From an uncultured Kiloniellales bacterium (lineage in GTDB: Bacteria; Pseudomonadota; Alphaproteobacteria; Kiloniellales; JAKSDN01), in NCBI GenBank assembly GCA_937974415.1, contig CALJXB010000041.1, forward strand, positions 1-6,033: a stretch of DNA of 6,033 bases. The letters run 5' to 3'. Below, piece by piece: positions 1 through 5,251 of this stretch. Under the pieces are notes generated by a model. That model saw nothing but the letters and a program-made list of their open reading frames with translations, was not told the DNA's origin and ran no database searches. The position numbers and the translations under genes were made by a program. Position 1 is the stretch's first letter. The number at the start of each line of letters is the position of its first letter.

Positions 1-110
1 TACAGCACGACCTTCTTGCCGCGCAGGTCCGAGAGCTTGACTGTGCCGCCACTGTCGGCTGGAAGAGTGAAATCCGGTGCCTTGTTTCCGACTTGGGCCT
101 TGGCCGGCAT
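1..110 (-). CDS. bcp: Peroxiredoxin, Bcp/PrxQ type (5' part only; runs off left edge)
   Basis: This is the start of a thioredoxin-fold thiol peroxidase that reduces H2O2 and organic, including lipid, hydroperoxides in the cytoplasm. The visible N-terminus reads MPAKAQVGNKAPDF, then TLP, GGTVKLSDLRGKKVVL and the start of a Tyr codon. The pattern G-x-x-APDFTLP ... V-x-L-S-D-L-x-G-K-x-V-V-L-Y is the Bcp/AhpC-TSA signature, and the short spacing resembles E. coli Bcp. Only 36 complete codons are present, and the catalytic Cys lies beyond the edge, so the subfamily rests on the N-terminus alone. The ATG at 110-108 is well supported: a strong Shine-Dalgarno AAGGAGG lies 7 nt upstream (124-118). An ECF-type promoter sits just upstream (172-145) and would give a leader of roughly 28 nt. 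The gene lies downstream of chrR on the same strand but has its own promoter. Other AhpC/TSA-family members cannot be excluded. Confidence 0.85.
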   Translation of the reverse strand, partial: MPAKAQVGNKAPDFTLPADSGGTVKLSDLRGKKVVL

Positions 111-144
111 CGGCTCGCCTCCTTCGCTTGTTGTCCTACGCCCC

Positions 145-172
145 TATACGCCGAAAGCGACACGTCGGATCA
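145..172 (-). promoter_or_regulatory. Putative ECF (RpoE/ECF11-type) promoter of the peroxiredoxin gene
   Basis: Read on the minus strand, TGATCC (172-167) is followed by a 16-nt spacer and CGTATA (150-145). The two boxes and the spacer length are the same as in the two promoters of the rpoE intergenic region in this window. A start site about 7 nt after the -10 box would fall near 138, about 28 nt before the ATG at 110. The match to the ECF11-type motif (TGATCC with a CGTA-like -10) is from memory of the family. That the promoter is active is inferred. Confidence 0.72.
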
Positions 173-194
173 AGGAGCCTCTGCGTCTGCTATA

Positions 195-230
195 GGCGGC
201 GCCTCTCCATCCTCTGGATGGCTTCGCCGT
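195..230 (-). other. Small hairpin downstream of chrR, possible weak terminator
   Basis: A perfect 6-bp inverted repeat CCATCC-TCT-GGATGG lies at 207-221. On the minus strand it can be extended through an internal loop by GGCG/CGCC pairing. It starts about 35 nt after the chrR stop codon, where a 3' end could be expected. No T-run follows it, so it is not a convincing intrinsic terminator. It may only stabilise the transcript end, or read-through into the peroxiredoxin gene may occur. The rest of 173-255 holds nothing I recognise. Confidence 0.25.
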
Positions 231-255
231 TGCCCTTGATCCGCGCCGTGTCCCG

Positions 256-924
256 TCAGATGCGCAGGAAGGGGTTGAGAAGTCGGCCGAAGGGCCCGGT
301 CAGGCGCAGCGGCGCGTCGGTCACGGCCAGGCAGAGGCAGTCCTCGCCGGGGTCGGCGACCGGCTGGTGATTGACCGAGGGATCGGCCTCGGCCACGTCG
401 CCGCGCACGAAATGGCCGCTCTCGTCGCTGAAGCCCCCGGCCAAGACCAAGGTCAGTTCGCTGCCGTCGTGGGTATGGGTCGGCATGGCGGTACCTGACT
501 TGATGCGCATGAGGCGCGTCCGGAAGCTGGGAAACTCGGGCAGCAGTTCGACCTTCTCCAAGCCCCGGAAGGCCGTCCAGTCGAGTTGATCGAGCCCGTC
601 GCCGAGATAGTCGCGCAAGGGGCGCGGCACGACGGGGTCGACCTCAGCCGACCGACGGGCCAGCTGACGGGAAGGCTGGGCCGGTTCATCGGGGGCTGCT
701 TCGTCGAGCCGGGCAAGGGCCTGCTCAAGGCTCTTCTCTGCAAGCGGCTCGGCCTCCTGTTCTTCGAGCAATACACCGCCCAGCGCCTCGAGCCGCTCGA
801 CTTCCTTGCGGCAGCGCGGGCAGAGGGCCAGATGGGTGGCGACGACCAAGGCAACCGGCTCGTCCTGAGAACCGGCGGCATAGGCGATCAAGAGGTCGTC
901 GCCGGGGTGGTGTTGGGGCGTCAT
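256..924 (-). CDS. chrR: ChrR-type zinc-binding anti-sigma factor with C-terminal cupin domain
   Basis: This 222-aa cytoplasmic anti-sigma factor should hold the adjacent ECF sigma factor inactive until an oxidative signal, classically singlet oxygen, arrives. The N-terminal anti-sigma (ZAS) domain (about 1-85) has His6, His31, Cys35 and Cys38, with H-x3-C-x2-C visible as HLALCPRC. These are the same residue numbers as the zinc ligands I recall for R. sphaeroides ChrR. The C-terminal cupin (about 105-210) carries H-T-H-D-G-S-E with His150, His152 and Glu156, then His186. All four sit nine residues after the recalled ChrR cupin ligands (141, 143, 147, 177), so the second metal site looks intact. 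A loop of about nine extra residues between the domains would explain the offset. The ATG overlaps the sigma-factor stop (ATGA at 924-921), and GGAG lies 8 nt upstream inside the sigma gene, so the two are translationally coupled. A C-L-C pair (196, 198) in the cupin is an extra possible redox site. Confidence 0.93.
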   Translation of the reverse strand: MTPQHHPGDDLLIAYAAGSQDEPVALVVATHLALCPRCRKEVERLEALGGVLLEEQEAEPLAEKSLEQALARLDEAAPDEPAQPSRQLARRSAEVDPVVPRPLRDYLGDGLDQLDWTAFRGLEKVELLPEFPSFRTRLMRIKSGTAMPTHTHDGSELTLVLAGGFSDESGHFVRGDVAEADPSVNHQPVADPGEDCLCLAVTDAPLRLTGPFGRLLNPFLRI

Positions 925-1592
925 TCCAGTGTCTCCAGCGCGGCGCGCAGCTTGGTCATCGCCAGGCGCAACCGCGATTTAACGGTGCCGAGGGGCAGGG
1001 CCAGCTCTTCGGCAATCACGCTATGGGACTTGTCCTCGAAATAGGCCAGTCGCAACAGCCTTTCCTGTTCTACGGGCAACTGCGCCACGGCGGCATGCAG
1101 GTGTTTGCTCCTCTCAGCCGCATCCACGACCTGATCCGCCGGATCGTCGGGTTCGCGCACCAGGGCGGGATCTTCCGGATCGATCTCTGGACGGTTGGCC
1201 CGGCGCAGGCTGTCGATCCGGCGGTTTCGCGCGATGGTGAACACCCAAGTGCTGAAAGTCGCTTTGTTACGGTCGAACTGGACCGCGCGGTGCCAGACGG
1301 TCAGCATCACGTCCTGAACCAAATCCTCGGCACTGGCCCGGTCGGCTCCCTGACGCATTAGATAAGCCTTCACGCGCGGGCCGAACAATTCGAACAGCCG
1401 GACGAAGGCAGCACGGTCCCGCCGCTCGGCGACCGCGGACATCAACTCTTCCGCGGACGCTTCCGCGCCGGTCTTCTGTGCCGGGGTCTCAATCCGCATC
1501 ACCCTTTGTACTCGTGGCGCAGGCCTGGCCACAAGCGCCACCTTGCTCTTCGCCAGGGGCATGGGTATTTCGGTCGCAACGGCACTCAGCAC
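921..1592 (-). CDS. rpoE: ECF RNA polymerase sigma factor, RpoE/ECF11 group (ChrR partner)
   Basis: This is an alternative sigma factor that directs RNA polymerase to oxidative-stress promoters and is held by the ChrR protein encoded next to it. Sigma region 2 spans about residues 59-133, with region 2.1/2.2 motifs (LFELFGPRVKAYL, AEDLVQDVMLTVW) and region 2.3/2.4 WVFTIARNRRIDSLRR. Sigma region 4 spans about 163-218, with a helix-turn-helix around IAEELALPLGTVKSRLRLA. Lys75 and Met79 in PRVKAYLM align with Lys38 and Met42 of R. sphaeroides RpoE, recalled as ChrR contacts. The chosen start is GTG at 1592-1590: a GGGAG Shine-Dalgarno lies 9 nt upstream (1606-1602), and the predicted promoter would give a leader of about 25 nt. 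This start gives 223 aa, with an N-terminal extension of about 37 residues over the R. sphaeroides protein. An internal ATG at 1499 (MRIETP) would give a near-typical length but has only an AAGGG placed too close. The gene is first in the operon with chrR and is probably autoregulated. Confidence 0.93.
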   Translation of the reverse strand: MLSAVATEIPMPLAKSKVALVARPAPRVQRVMRIETPAQKTGAEASAEELMSAVAERRDRAAFVRLFELFGPRVKAYLMRQGADRASAEDLVQDVMLTVWHRAVQFDRNKATFSTWVFTIARNRRIDSLRRANRPEIDPEDPALVREPDDPADQVVDAAERSKHLHAAVAQLPVEQERLLRLAYFEDKSHSVIAEELALPLGTVKSRLRLAMTKLRAALETLE

Positions 1593-1601
1593 GGATTAGT
1601 T

Positions 1602-1606
1602 CTCCC
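1602..1606 (-). promoter_or_regulatory. Ribosome binding site deciding the GTG start of the sigma gene
   Basis: GGGAG on the minus strand stands 9 nt before the GTG at 1592-1590. Neither downstream ATG candidate (1562, 1499) has a well-spaced site, so this element argues for the long form of the sigma factor. Confidence 0.55.
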
Positions 1607-1623
1607 GACCCCTTTTGAAGAGT

Positions 1624-1651
1624 GATACGAGGTGGACGGCCGAATGGATCA
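1624..1651 (-). promoter_or_regulatory. Putative autoregulated ECF promoter of the rpoE-chrR operon
   Basis: On the minus strand, TGATCC (1651-1646), a 16-nt spacer and CGTATC (1629-1624) match the peroxiredoxin and lipid-operon promoters, with one change in the last base of the -10 box. Transcription would start near 1617, about 25 nt before the GTG start of the sigma gene. Autoregulation of rpoE-chrR from such a promoter is established for the R. sphaeroides system. Its use here is inferred from sequence and position. Confidence 0.75.
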
Positions 1652-1701
1652 CCGGCGTTGCTGGGATCTTTTGGCCTGGGACCCGGATCGAAGAGCCTCT
1701 G

Positions 1702-1729
1702 TGATCCATTAGCGGAGACGACGCGTATA
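1702..1729 (+). promoter_or_regulatory. Putative ECF promoter of the divergent lipid-modification operon
   Basis: On the plus strand, TGATCC (1702-1707), a 16-nt spacer and CGTATA (1724-1729) form a second, divergent copy of the promoter in the 235-bp gap. The two -35 boxes are 50 bp apart, and both begin TGATCCATT. A start near 1736 would leave a leader of about 92 nt before the ATG at 1828, much longer than the leaders predicted for the other two promoters. Confidence 0.75.
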
Positions 1730-1779
1730 TGTCCCGACACCCATCAGGGTTAAGGGTTTAAGGCGAGCTCCTTGCCTTT

Positions 1780-1827
1780 ATGGTGGCGCGGACTGACAAC
1801 CGGAACAGGGACGGGGCCCGAAATTAG
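1780..1827 (+). CDS. Possible 15-codon leader ORF abutting the FAD oxidoreductase start
   Basis: An ATG at 1780 opens a reading frame of 15 codons (MVARTDNRNRDGARN) whose TAG stop (1825-1827) directly touches the ATG at 1828. The main gene has no well-placed Shine-Dalgarno, so re-initiation from this minigene could help translate it. Against it, the nearest AAGG is about 16 nt upstream of 1780. That AAGG lies in a 5-bp inverted repeat (AAGGC at 1760-1764, GCCTT at 1774-1778). Peptide function is unknown, and the frame may be chance. Confidence 0.2.
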   Translation: MVARTDNRNRDGARN

Positions 1828-3159
1828 ATGAAGATAGCGGTCGTCGGCGGCGGCATATCCGGGCTCGGCGCAGCCTGGCTTCTCGCCCGGAAGCATGAAG
1901 TCAGCCTTTTCGAGTCCGCCGGGTATGTTGGCGGCCATTCCAACACGGTCGAGATCCCATTGGACGGCCGGCCGGTGCCGGTCGACACCGGCTTCATCGT
2001 CTACAACGAACACAACTACCCGAATTTGACGCGGCTGTTCGATGCGCTCCAGGTCGAGACCGTTGCGAGCGATATGTCGTTCTCGGTCTCGCTGGGTGCA
2101 GGAGCGTTCGAATACGCCGGCGACGCCCTTGGCTTCTTTGCCCAACCGGCCAATCTGATGAGGCCGGACTTCTGGCGCCTGTTCCGGGACCTGCTGCGCT
2201 TTTATCGAGAGGCGCCGCAGCTTGCGGACCGCCACGACCTGGACCGGCTCACGCTGGGCCAGCTGCTGACCGACGGCGGTTACTCCGATATCTTCGCCCG
2301 CCGCCACATCTTGCCCATGGCGGCCGCGATCTGGTCTTCGACGCTCGACGATATCCTCGCCTATCCGGCCCGGACCTTCGTGCAGTTCTTCGAAAACCAC
2401 GGTCTGTTCAGCCTGGGCGAGCGGCCCCGGTGGCGCAGCGTGCTCGGCGGCAGCCAAAGCTATGTGGAGGCGCTCTCCGCGTCCTTTCGGGACCGGGTGC
2501 ATCTCGCCACGCCGATCGTCGCGGTGCGGCGGACCCCGGCCGGCGTATTTCTCCGGGACGCGTCCGGCCATGAGCAGGGCTTCGATCAACTTATCCTTGC
2601 CACACACGCCGATCAGGCTTTGGCAATACTCGGCCAGGATGCCAGCACCGAGGACCGCAGTGTCCTCGGCGCTTTCCGCTACCAGGAAAACCGAGCCGTG
2701 CTCCATCGCGACCCCGCGCTCATGCCGCGCCGCCGCCGCGTCTGGGCGAGCTGGAATTACCTGGGAGACGGCGACGCTGACACGATGGGCCGCATCGCGC
2801 TCAGCTATTGGATGAACCGTTTGCAGCAGCTGGATACCCGGCGGGACGTGTTCGTCACGCTCAACCCCGTACGAGAACCCGCGCCGCATTTGACCCACGG
2901 CGAGTTCGTCTACCATCACCCACAATTCGACCGGCGGGCGCTCGACGCCCAGGAACGTTTGCCCGATATTCAGGGTCTCGATCGCGTGTGGTTCTGCGGC
3001 AGTTACTGCGGCTATGGCTTTCACGAGGATGGCCTGCAGGCTGGTTTCGCGGTCGCGGCGGCCCTGGGTGCGCCTGCGCCCTGGGCCTCCGAAGTGGCAC
3101 CGATGAGCCCGGCATGGCGCGCGGTGGTGCCAGTGGTGCCCGCCGTGGCGGCCGAATAG
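1828..3159 (+). CDS. FAD-dependent amine-oxidase-like oxidoreductase (NAD(P)-binding Rossmann, COG2907 type)
   Basis: This 443-aa flavoprotein belongs to the amine oxidase/phytoene desaturase superfamily. The N-terminus is a dinucleotide-binding beta-alpha-beta unit: MKIAVVGGGISGLG gives GxGxxG at Gly7-Gly9-Gly12, with the acidic residue Glu29 ending strand 2 (LFE), followed by GYVGGHSNTVE. A conserved block VDTGFIVYNEHNYPNLTRLF follows. The C-terminal FAD-binding segment is at about 388-415 (WFCGSYCGYGFHEDGLQAGF). The last ~25 residues are an Ala/Pro/Val-rich tail. The frame is closed by TAG immediately before ATG 1828, so the start cannot lie further upstream. Proteins of this type are repeatedly found beside DUF1365 and Cfa-like genes and are often annotated as cyclopropane/cyclopropene fatty acid synthesis proteins. 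In R. sphaeroides one lies in the sigma-E regulon. A role as an acyl-chain desaturase or oxidase is therefore an inference, consistent with the superfamily's chemistry. It is first in a four-gene operon, with 26 nt to the next gene. Confidence 0.88.
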   Translation: MKIAVVGGGISGLGAAWLLARKHEVSLFESAGYVGGHSNTVEIPLDGRPVPVDTGFIVYNEHNYPNLTRLFDALQVETVASDMSFSVSLGAGAFEYAGDALGFFAQPANLMRPDFWRLFRDLLRFYREAPQLADRHDLDRLTLGQLLTDGGYSDIFARRHILPMAAAIWSSTLDDILAYPARTFVQFFENHGLFSLGERPRWRSVLGGSQSYVEALSASFRDRVHLATPIVAVRRTPAGVFLRDASGHEQGFDQLILATHADQALAILGQDASTEDRSVLGAFRYQENRAVLHRDPALMPRRRRVWASWNYLGDGDADTMGRIALSYWMNRLQQLDTRRDVFVTLNPVREPAPHLTHGEFVYHHPQFDRRALDAQERLPDIQGLDRVWFCGSYCGYGFHEDGLQAGFAVAAALGAPAPWASEVAPMSPAWRAVVPVVPAVAAE

Positions 3160-3185
3160 AGACGGGTGAAGGGCTCGGATTCACG

Positions 3186-3998
3186 ATGGAAGGCGCCGCG
3201 GTGACACAGTCCTGCCTCTACTTCGGCCGGGTGATGCACAAGCGTCTGCGGCCGTTTCGCCATCGTCTCGACTACCGAGTCTTTTCCCTCTACCTGGATC
3301 TCGACGAGCTGCCGGCCCTATCCCGGCGGCTGCGTTTCTTCTCCTACAACCGGTGGAACCTCTTTGGCTTCTTGGACCGGGATCACGGCCCCCGGGACGG
3401 GGCGGCCTTGCGGCCCTGGTTGGAAAACTGCCTTGCCGAAGCCGGCATCGATCTCGAGGGCGGCGCCGTGCGTCTGCTTTGCTTCCCGCGCTTGCTCGGC
3501 TACGTGTTCAACCCACTCACCATCTGGTTCTGTTATCACCGGAGCGGACGGCTGACCGCTGTACTCTATGAGGTGCGTAACACCTTCGGCGAGAAGCACG
3601 GCTATCTCATACCGGTCGACCCCGACCGGGCACCCGGCGCGCCCATCCTGCAAAGTTGTGATAAGGGCTTCTATGTCTCGCCCTTCATCGGCATGGCCGC
3701 GACCTACCACTTCCGCCTGGCCGAACCGGACGAGCGCTTGGCCGTTTTGATCCGCCAATGGACGCCGGAAGGCGAGCTCTTGATCGCCTCGCAGACCGGA
3801 AGGCGACAGCCACTGGACGACGCGACCCTGTTGCGGGCCTTTTTCGTGTACCCGTTGATGACCCTGAAGGTGATTGGCGCCATCCACTGGCAGGCCCTGA
3901 AGCTGTGGCGCAAGGGGGGCAGGCTCGTGTCGCGCCCGCCCGCGCCCGATCATGCGGTCACCCAGGTCCGCCCGAGCCTCGACCAGGCCGCCGAGTAG
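3186..3998 (+). CDS. DUF1365 family protein, lipid-modification operon
   Basis: This 270-aa protein has clear DUF1365 signatures: LYFGRVMHKRLRP (11-23), HRLDYRVFSLYLDLDEL (26-42), NLFGFLDRDHG (58-68), LGYVFNPLTIWFCY (104-117), EVRNTFGEKHGYLI (129-142) and KGFYVSPF (160-167). A moderately hydrophobic C-terminal helix (about 216-243) ends in basic residues and could touch the membrane. The biochemical activity of the family is not known to me with certainty. It is conserved beside FAD amine-oxidase-like proteins and Cfa-like methyltransferases, implying a step in acyl-chain modification. The open frame extends far upstream inside the preceding gene, but homology begins only near residue 10, so that extension is not coding. 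The ATG at 3186 has GAAGGG 12 nt upstream. GTG at 3201 (MTQSCLYF) has GGAAGG at an ideal 7 nt and is a serious alternative, which would shorten the protein by five residues. Confidence 0.88.
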   Translation: MEGAAVTQSCLYFGRVMHKRLRPFRHRLDYRVFSLYLDLDELPALSRRLRFFSYNRWNLFGFLDRDHGPRDGAALRPWLENCLAEAGIDLEGGAVRLLCFPRLLGYVFNPLTIWFCYHRSGRLTAVLYEVRNTFGEKHGYLIPVDPDRAPGAPILQSCDKGFYVSPFIGMAATYHFRLAEPDERLAVLIRQWTPEGELLIASQTGRRQPLDDATLLRAFFVYPLMTLKVIGAIHWQALKLWRKGGRLVSRPPAPDHAVTQVRPSLDQAAE

Positions 3999-4031
3999 CG
4001 CCTAGATACTAACTCCAAAGACGGAACCTCC

Positions 4032-5243
4032 ATGCAAGCTGACATCGAACACCGAGAGAGCCTTCCACGCGCCGGTCTTGCCGAAAGCCTCGTGCTCGCC
4101 CTTGCCGGGCGTATCGAGAAGGGCGAGCTTTCCATCACCTTGCCCCATGGCGGCGAGCGCGTCTTCACGGGCGCCCACCCGGGGCCAAGGGCCCGTCTTC
4201 ACGTGCATGATCCCAGCGTTTTCCGCCGCACCTTATTGGGCGGCACCCTGGCCTTCGCCGAGTCTTATATGGCGGGCGATTGCGACAGCCCGGATCTGGT
4301 CGCGCTCGTTGACCTGGTGATCCAGAACGAGGCAGAGCTACTGCAGACGCTCGACGGGCGGCCGTGGGCCCGCATGCTGCCGCGGCTCGGCCGCTGGCTG
4401 CGGCCAAATTCGAAGCGCGGCGCGCGGCGCAACATCGCGTGGCACTACGACCTGGGCAACGACTTCTATAGGCTTTGGCTCGATCCTTCGATGACCTATT
4501 CGTCGGCGCTGTTCGATCAGTTGGACGAATCACTCGAAGCCGCGCAGGCCAACAAGTACCGCCGCATGGCCGAGCTGGCCGCCATCGGACACGACGATCA
4601 CGTGCTCGAGGTCGGCTGCGGTTGGGGCGGCTTCTGTAGCTGGGCGGCCCGCGAGATCGGTTGCCGGGTCACGGCGATCACGATCTCCCGCGATCAGTAC
4701 GACTTTACGGCCCGGCGCCTACAGGCCGAGGGCCTTAGCGAACGGATCGACCTGCGCTTGCGGGATTACCGCGACATCGACGGCAACTTCGACCGGATCG
4801 TCTCGATCGAGATGCTCGAAGCCGTCGGCGAAAAGTACTGGCCGCGCTACTTCGCCATGCTGCGCAACCGGCTCACGCCCGGCGGACGTGCGGCGCTGCA
4901 AGTCATCACCATCGACGATGAATCCTATGAGGCCTACCGGAACGATGTGGATTTCATCCAGCGCTACATCTTTCCAGGCGGCCATCTGCCGTCGGCCAGC
5001 CGTCTGCGCGAGCAGGTGACGGGCGCCGGGCTCGAATGGCAAGGCGCCGATCGTATCGGGCTGCATTATGCCCGTACCCTGAATATCTGGCGGCGGTCAT
5101 TCGAGGCGGCCTGGCCCGATATCCTGGCGCTCGGTTTCGATGAGCGTTTCCGGCGCATGTGGCGCTATTACCTCGCCTACTGCGAGGCGGGGTTCAAGAC
5201 CGGCCGGATCGACGTGCTGCAGGCAGCCCTCACCAAGGCTTGA
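4032..5243 (+). CDS. cfa: Cyclopropane-fatty-acyl-phospholipid synthase family SAM methyltransferase
   Basis: This 403-aa enzyme should transfer a methyl or methylene carbon from S-adenosylmethionine to a double bond in membrane phospholipid acyl chains. The N-terminal ~130 residues form the lipid-binding region. The catalytic domain contains IAWHYDLGNDFYRLWLD (135-151), MTYSSALF (154-161), SAM motif I VLEVGCGWGGF (191-201), RIVSIEMLEAVG (255-266), FIQRYIFPGGHLPS (309-322), HYARTLNIW (345-353) and a C-terminal CEAGF (384-388). Length and order fit the Cfa family. Aligned from memory with E. coli Cfa, Glu239, Ile268 and Tyr317 correspond to Glu263, Ile292 and Tyr346. The Cys139 and His266 equivalents are Ser158 and Gln290. 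This puts the protein in a subgroup that may methylate rather than cyclopropanate, so the cfa symbol denotes family only. ATG 4032 has a weak GGAA 5 nt upstream. The gene lies 33 nt after the DUF1365 gene. Confidence 0.9.
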   Translation: MQADIEHRESLPRAGLAESLVLALAGRIEKGELSITLPHGGERVFTGAHPGPRARLHVHDPSVFRRTLLGGTLAFAESYMAGDCDSPDLVALVDLVIQNEAELLQTLDGRPWARMLPRLGRWLRPNSKRGARRNIAWHYDLGNDFYRLWLDPSMTYSSALFDQLDESLEAAQANKYRRMAELAAIGHDDHVLEVGCGWGGFCSWAAREIGCRVTAITISRDQYDFTARRLQAEGLSERIDLRLRDYRDIDGNFDRIVSIEMLEAVGEKYWPRYFAMLRNRLTPGGRAALQVITIDDESYEAYRNDVDFIQRYIFPGGHLPSASRLREQVTGAGLEWQGADRIGLHYARTLNIWRRSFEAAWPDILALGFDERFRRMWRYYLAYCEAGFKTGRIDVLQAALTKA

Positions 5244-5251
5244 GGACTGCT

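Noticed and set aside
195..230. Hairpin behind chrR as an intrinsic terminator
   Set aside because: The stem is short and no T-run follows, so I kept it only as a low-confidence hairpin.
77..370. Plus-strand 97-codon open frame across the peroxiredoxin start and chrR end
   Set aside because: It is antisense to two recognised genes, Arg/Ser-rich, and spans a promoter and a Shine-Dalgarno of the opposite strand.
586..1044. Plus-strand 152-codon frame antisense to chrR and the sigma gene
   Set aside because: It is a shadow frame over two confidently assigned coding sequences, with no ribosome site or family motif.
1750..3024. 424-codon open frame on the minus strand, opposite the FAD oxidoreductase
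   Set aside because: It has no recognisable domains, and its composition is that of a mirror of a high-GC gene. The plus-strand frame has clear FAD-binding motifs at both ends. It would also cover the lipid-operon promoter.
2808..3185. Upstream extension of the DUF1365 frame by 126 codons
   Set aside because: This part lies inside the FAD oxidoreductase gene in another frame, is Arg/Gly/Pro-rich and has no homology signature. DUF1365 similarity begins just after 3201.
4208..4345. Extra TGATCC hexamers inside the methyltransferase gene (4208 and 4318), with others at 237, 3748 and 5630
   Set aside because: None has a CGTAT-like box 16 nt downstream, so they look like chance occurrences.
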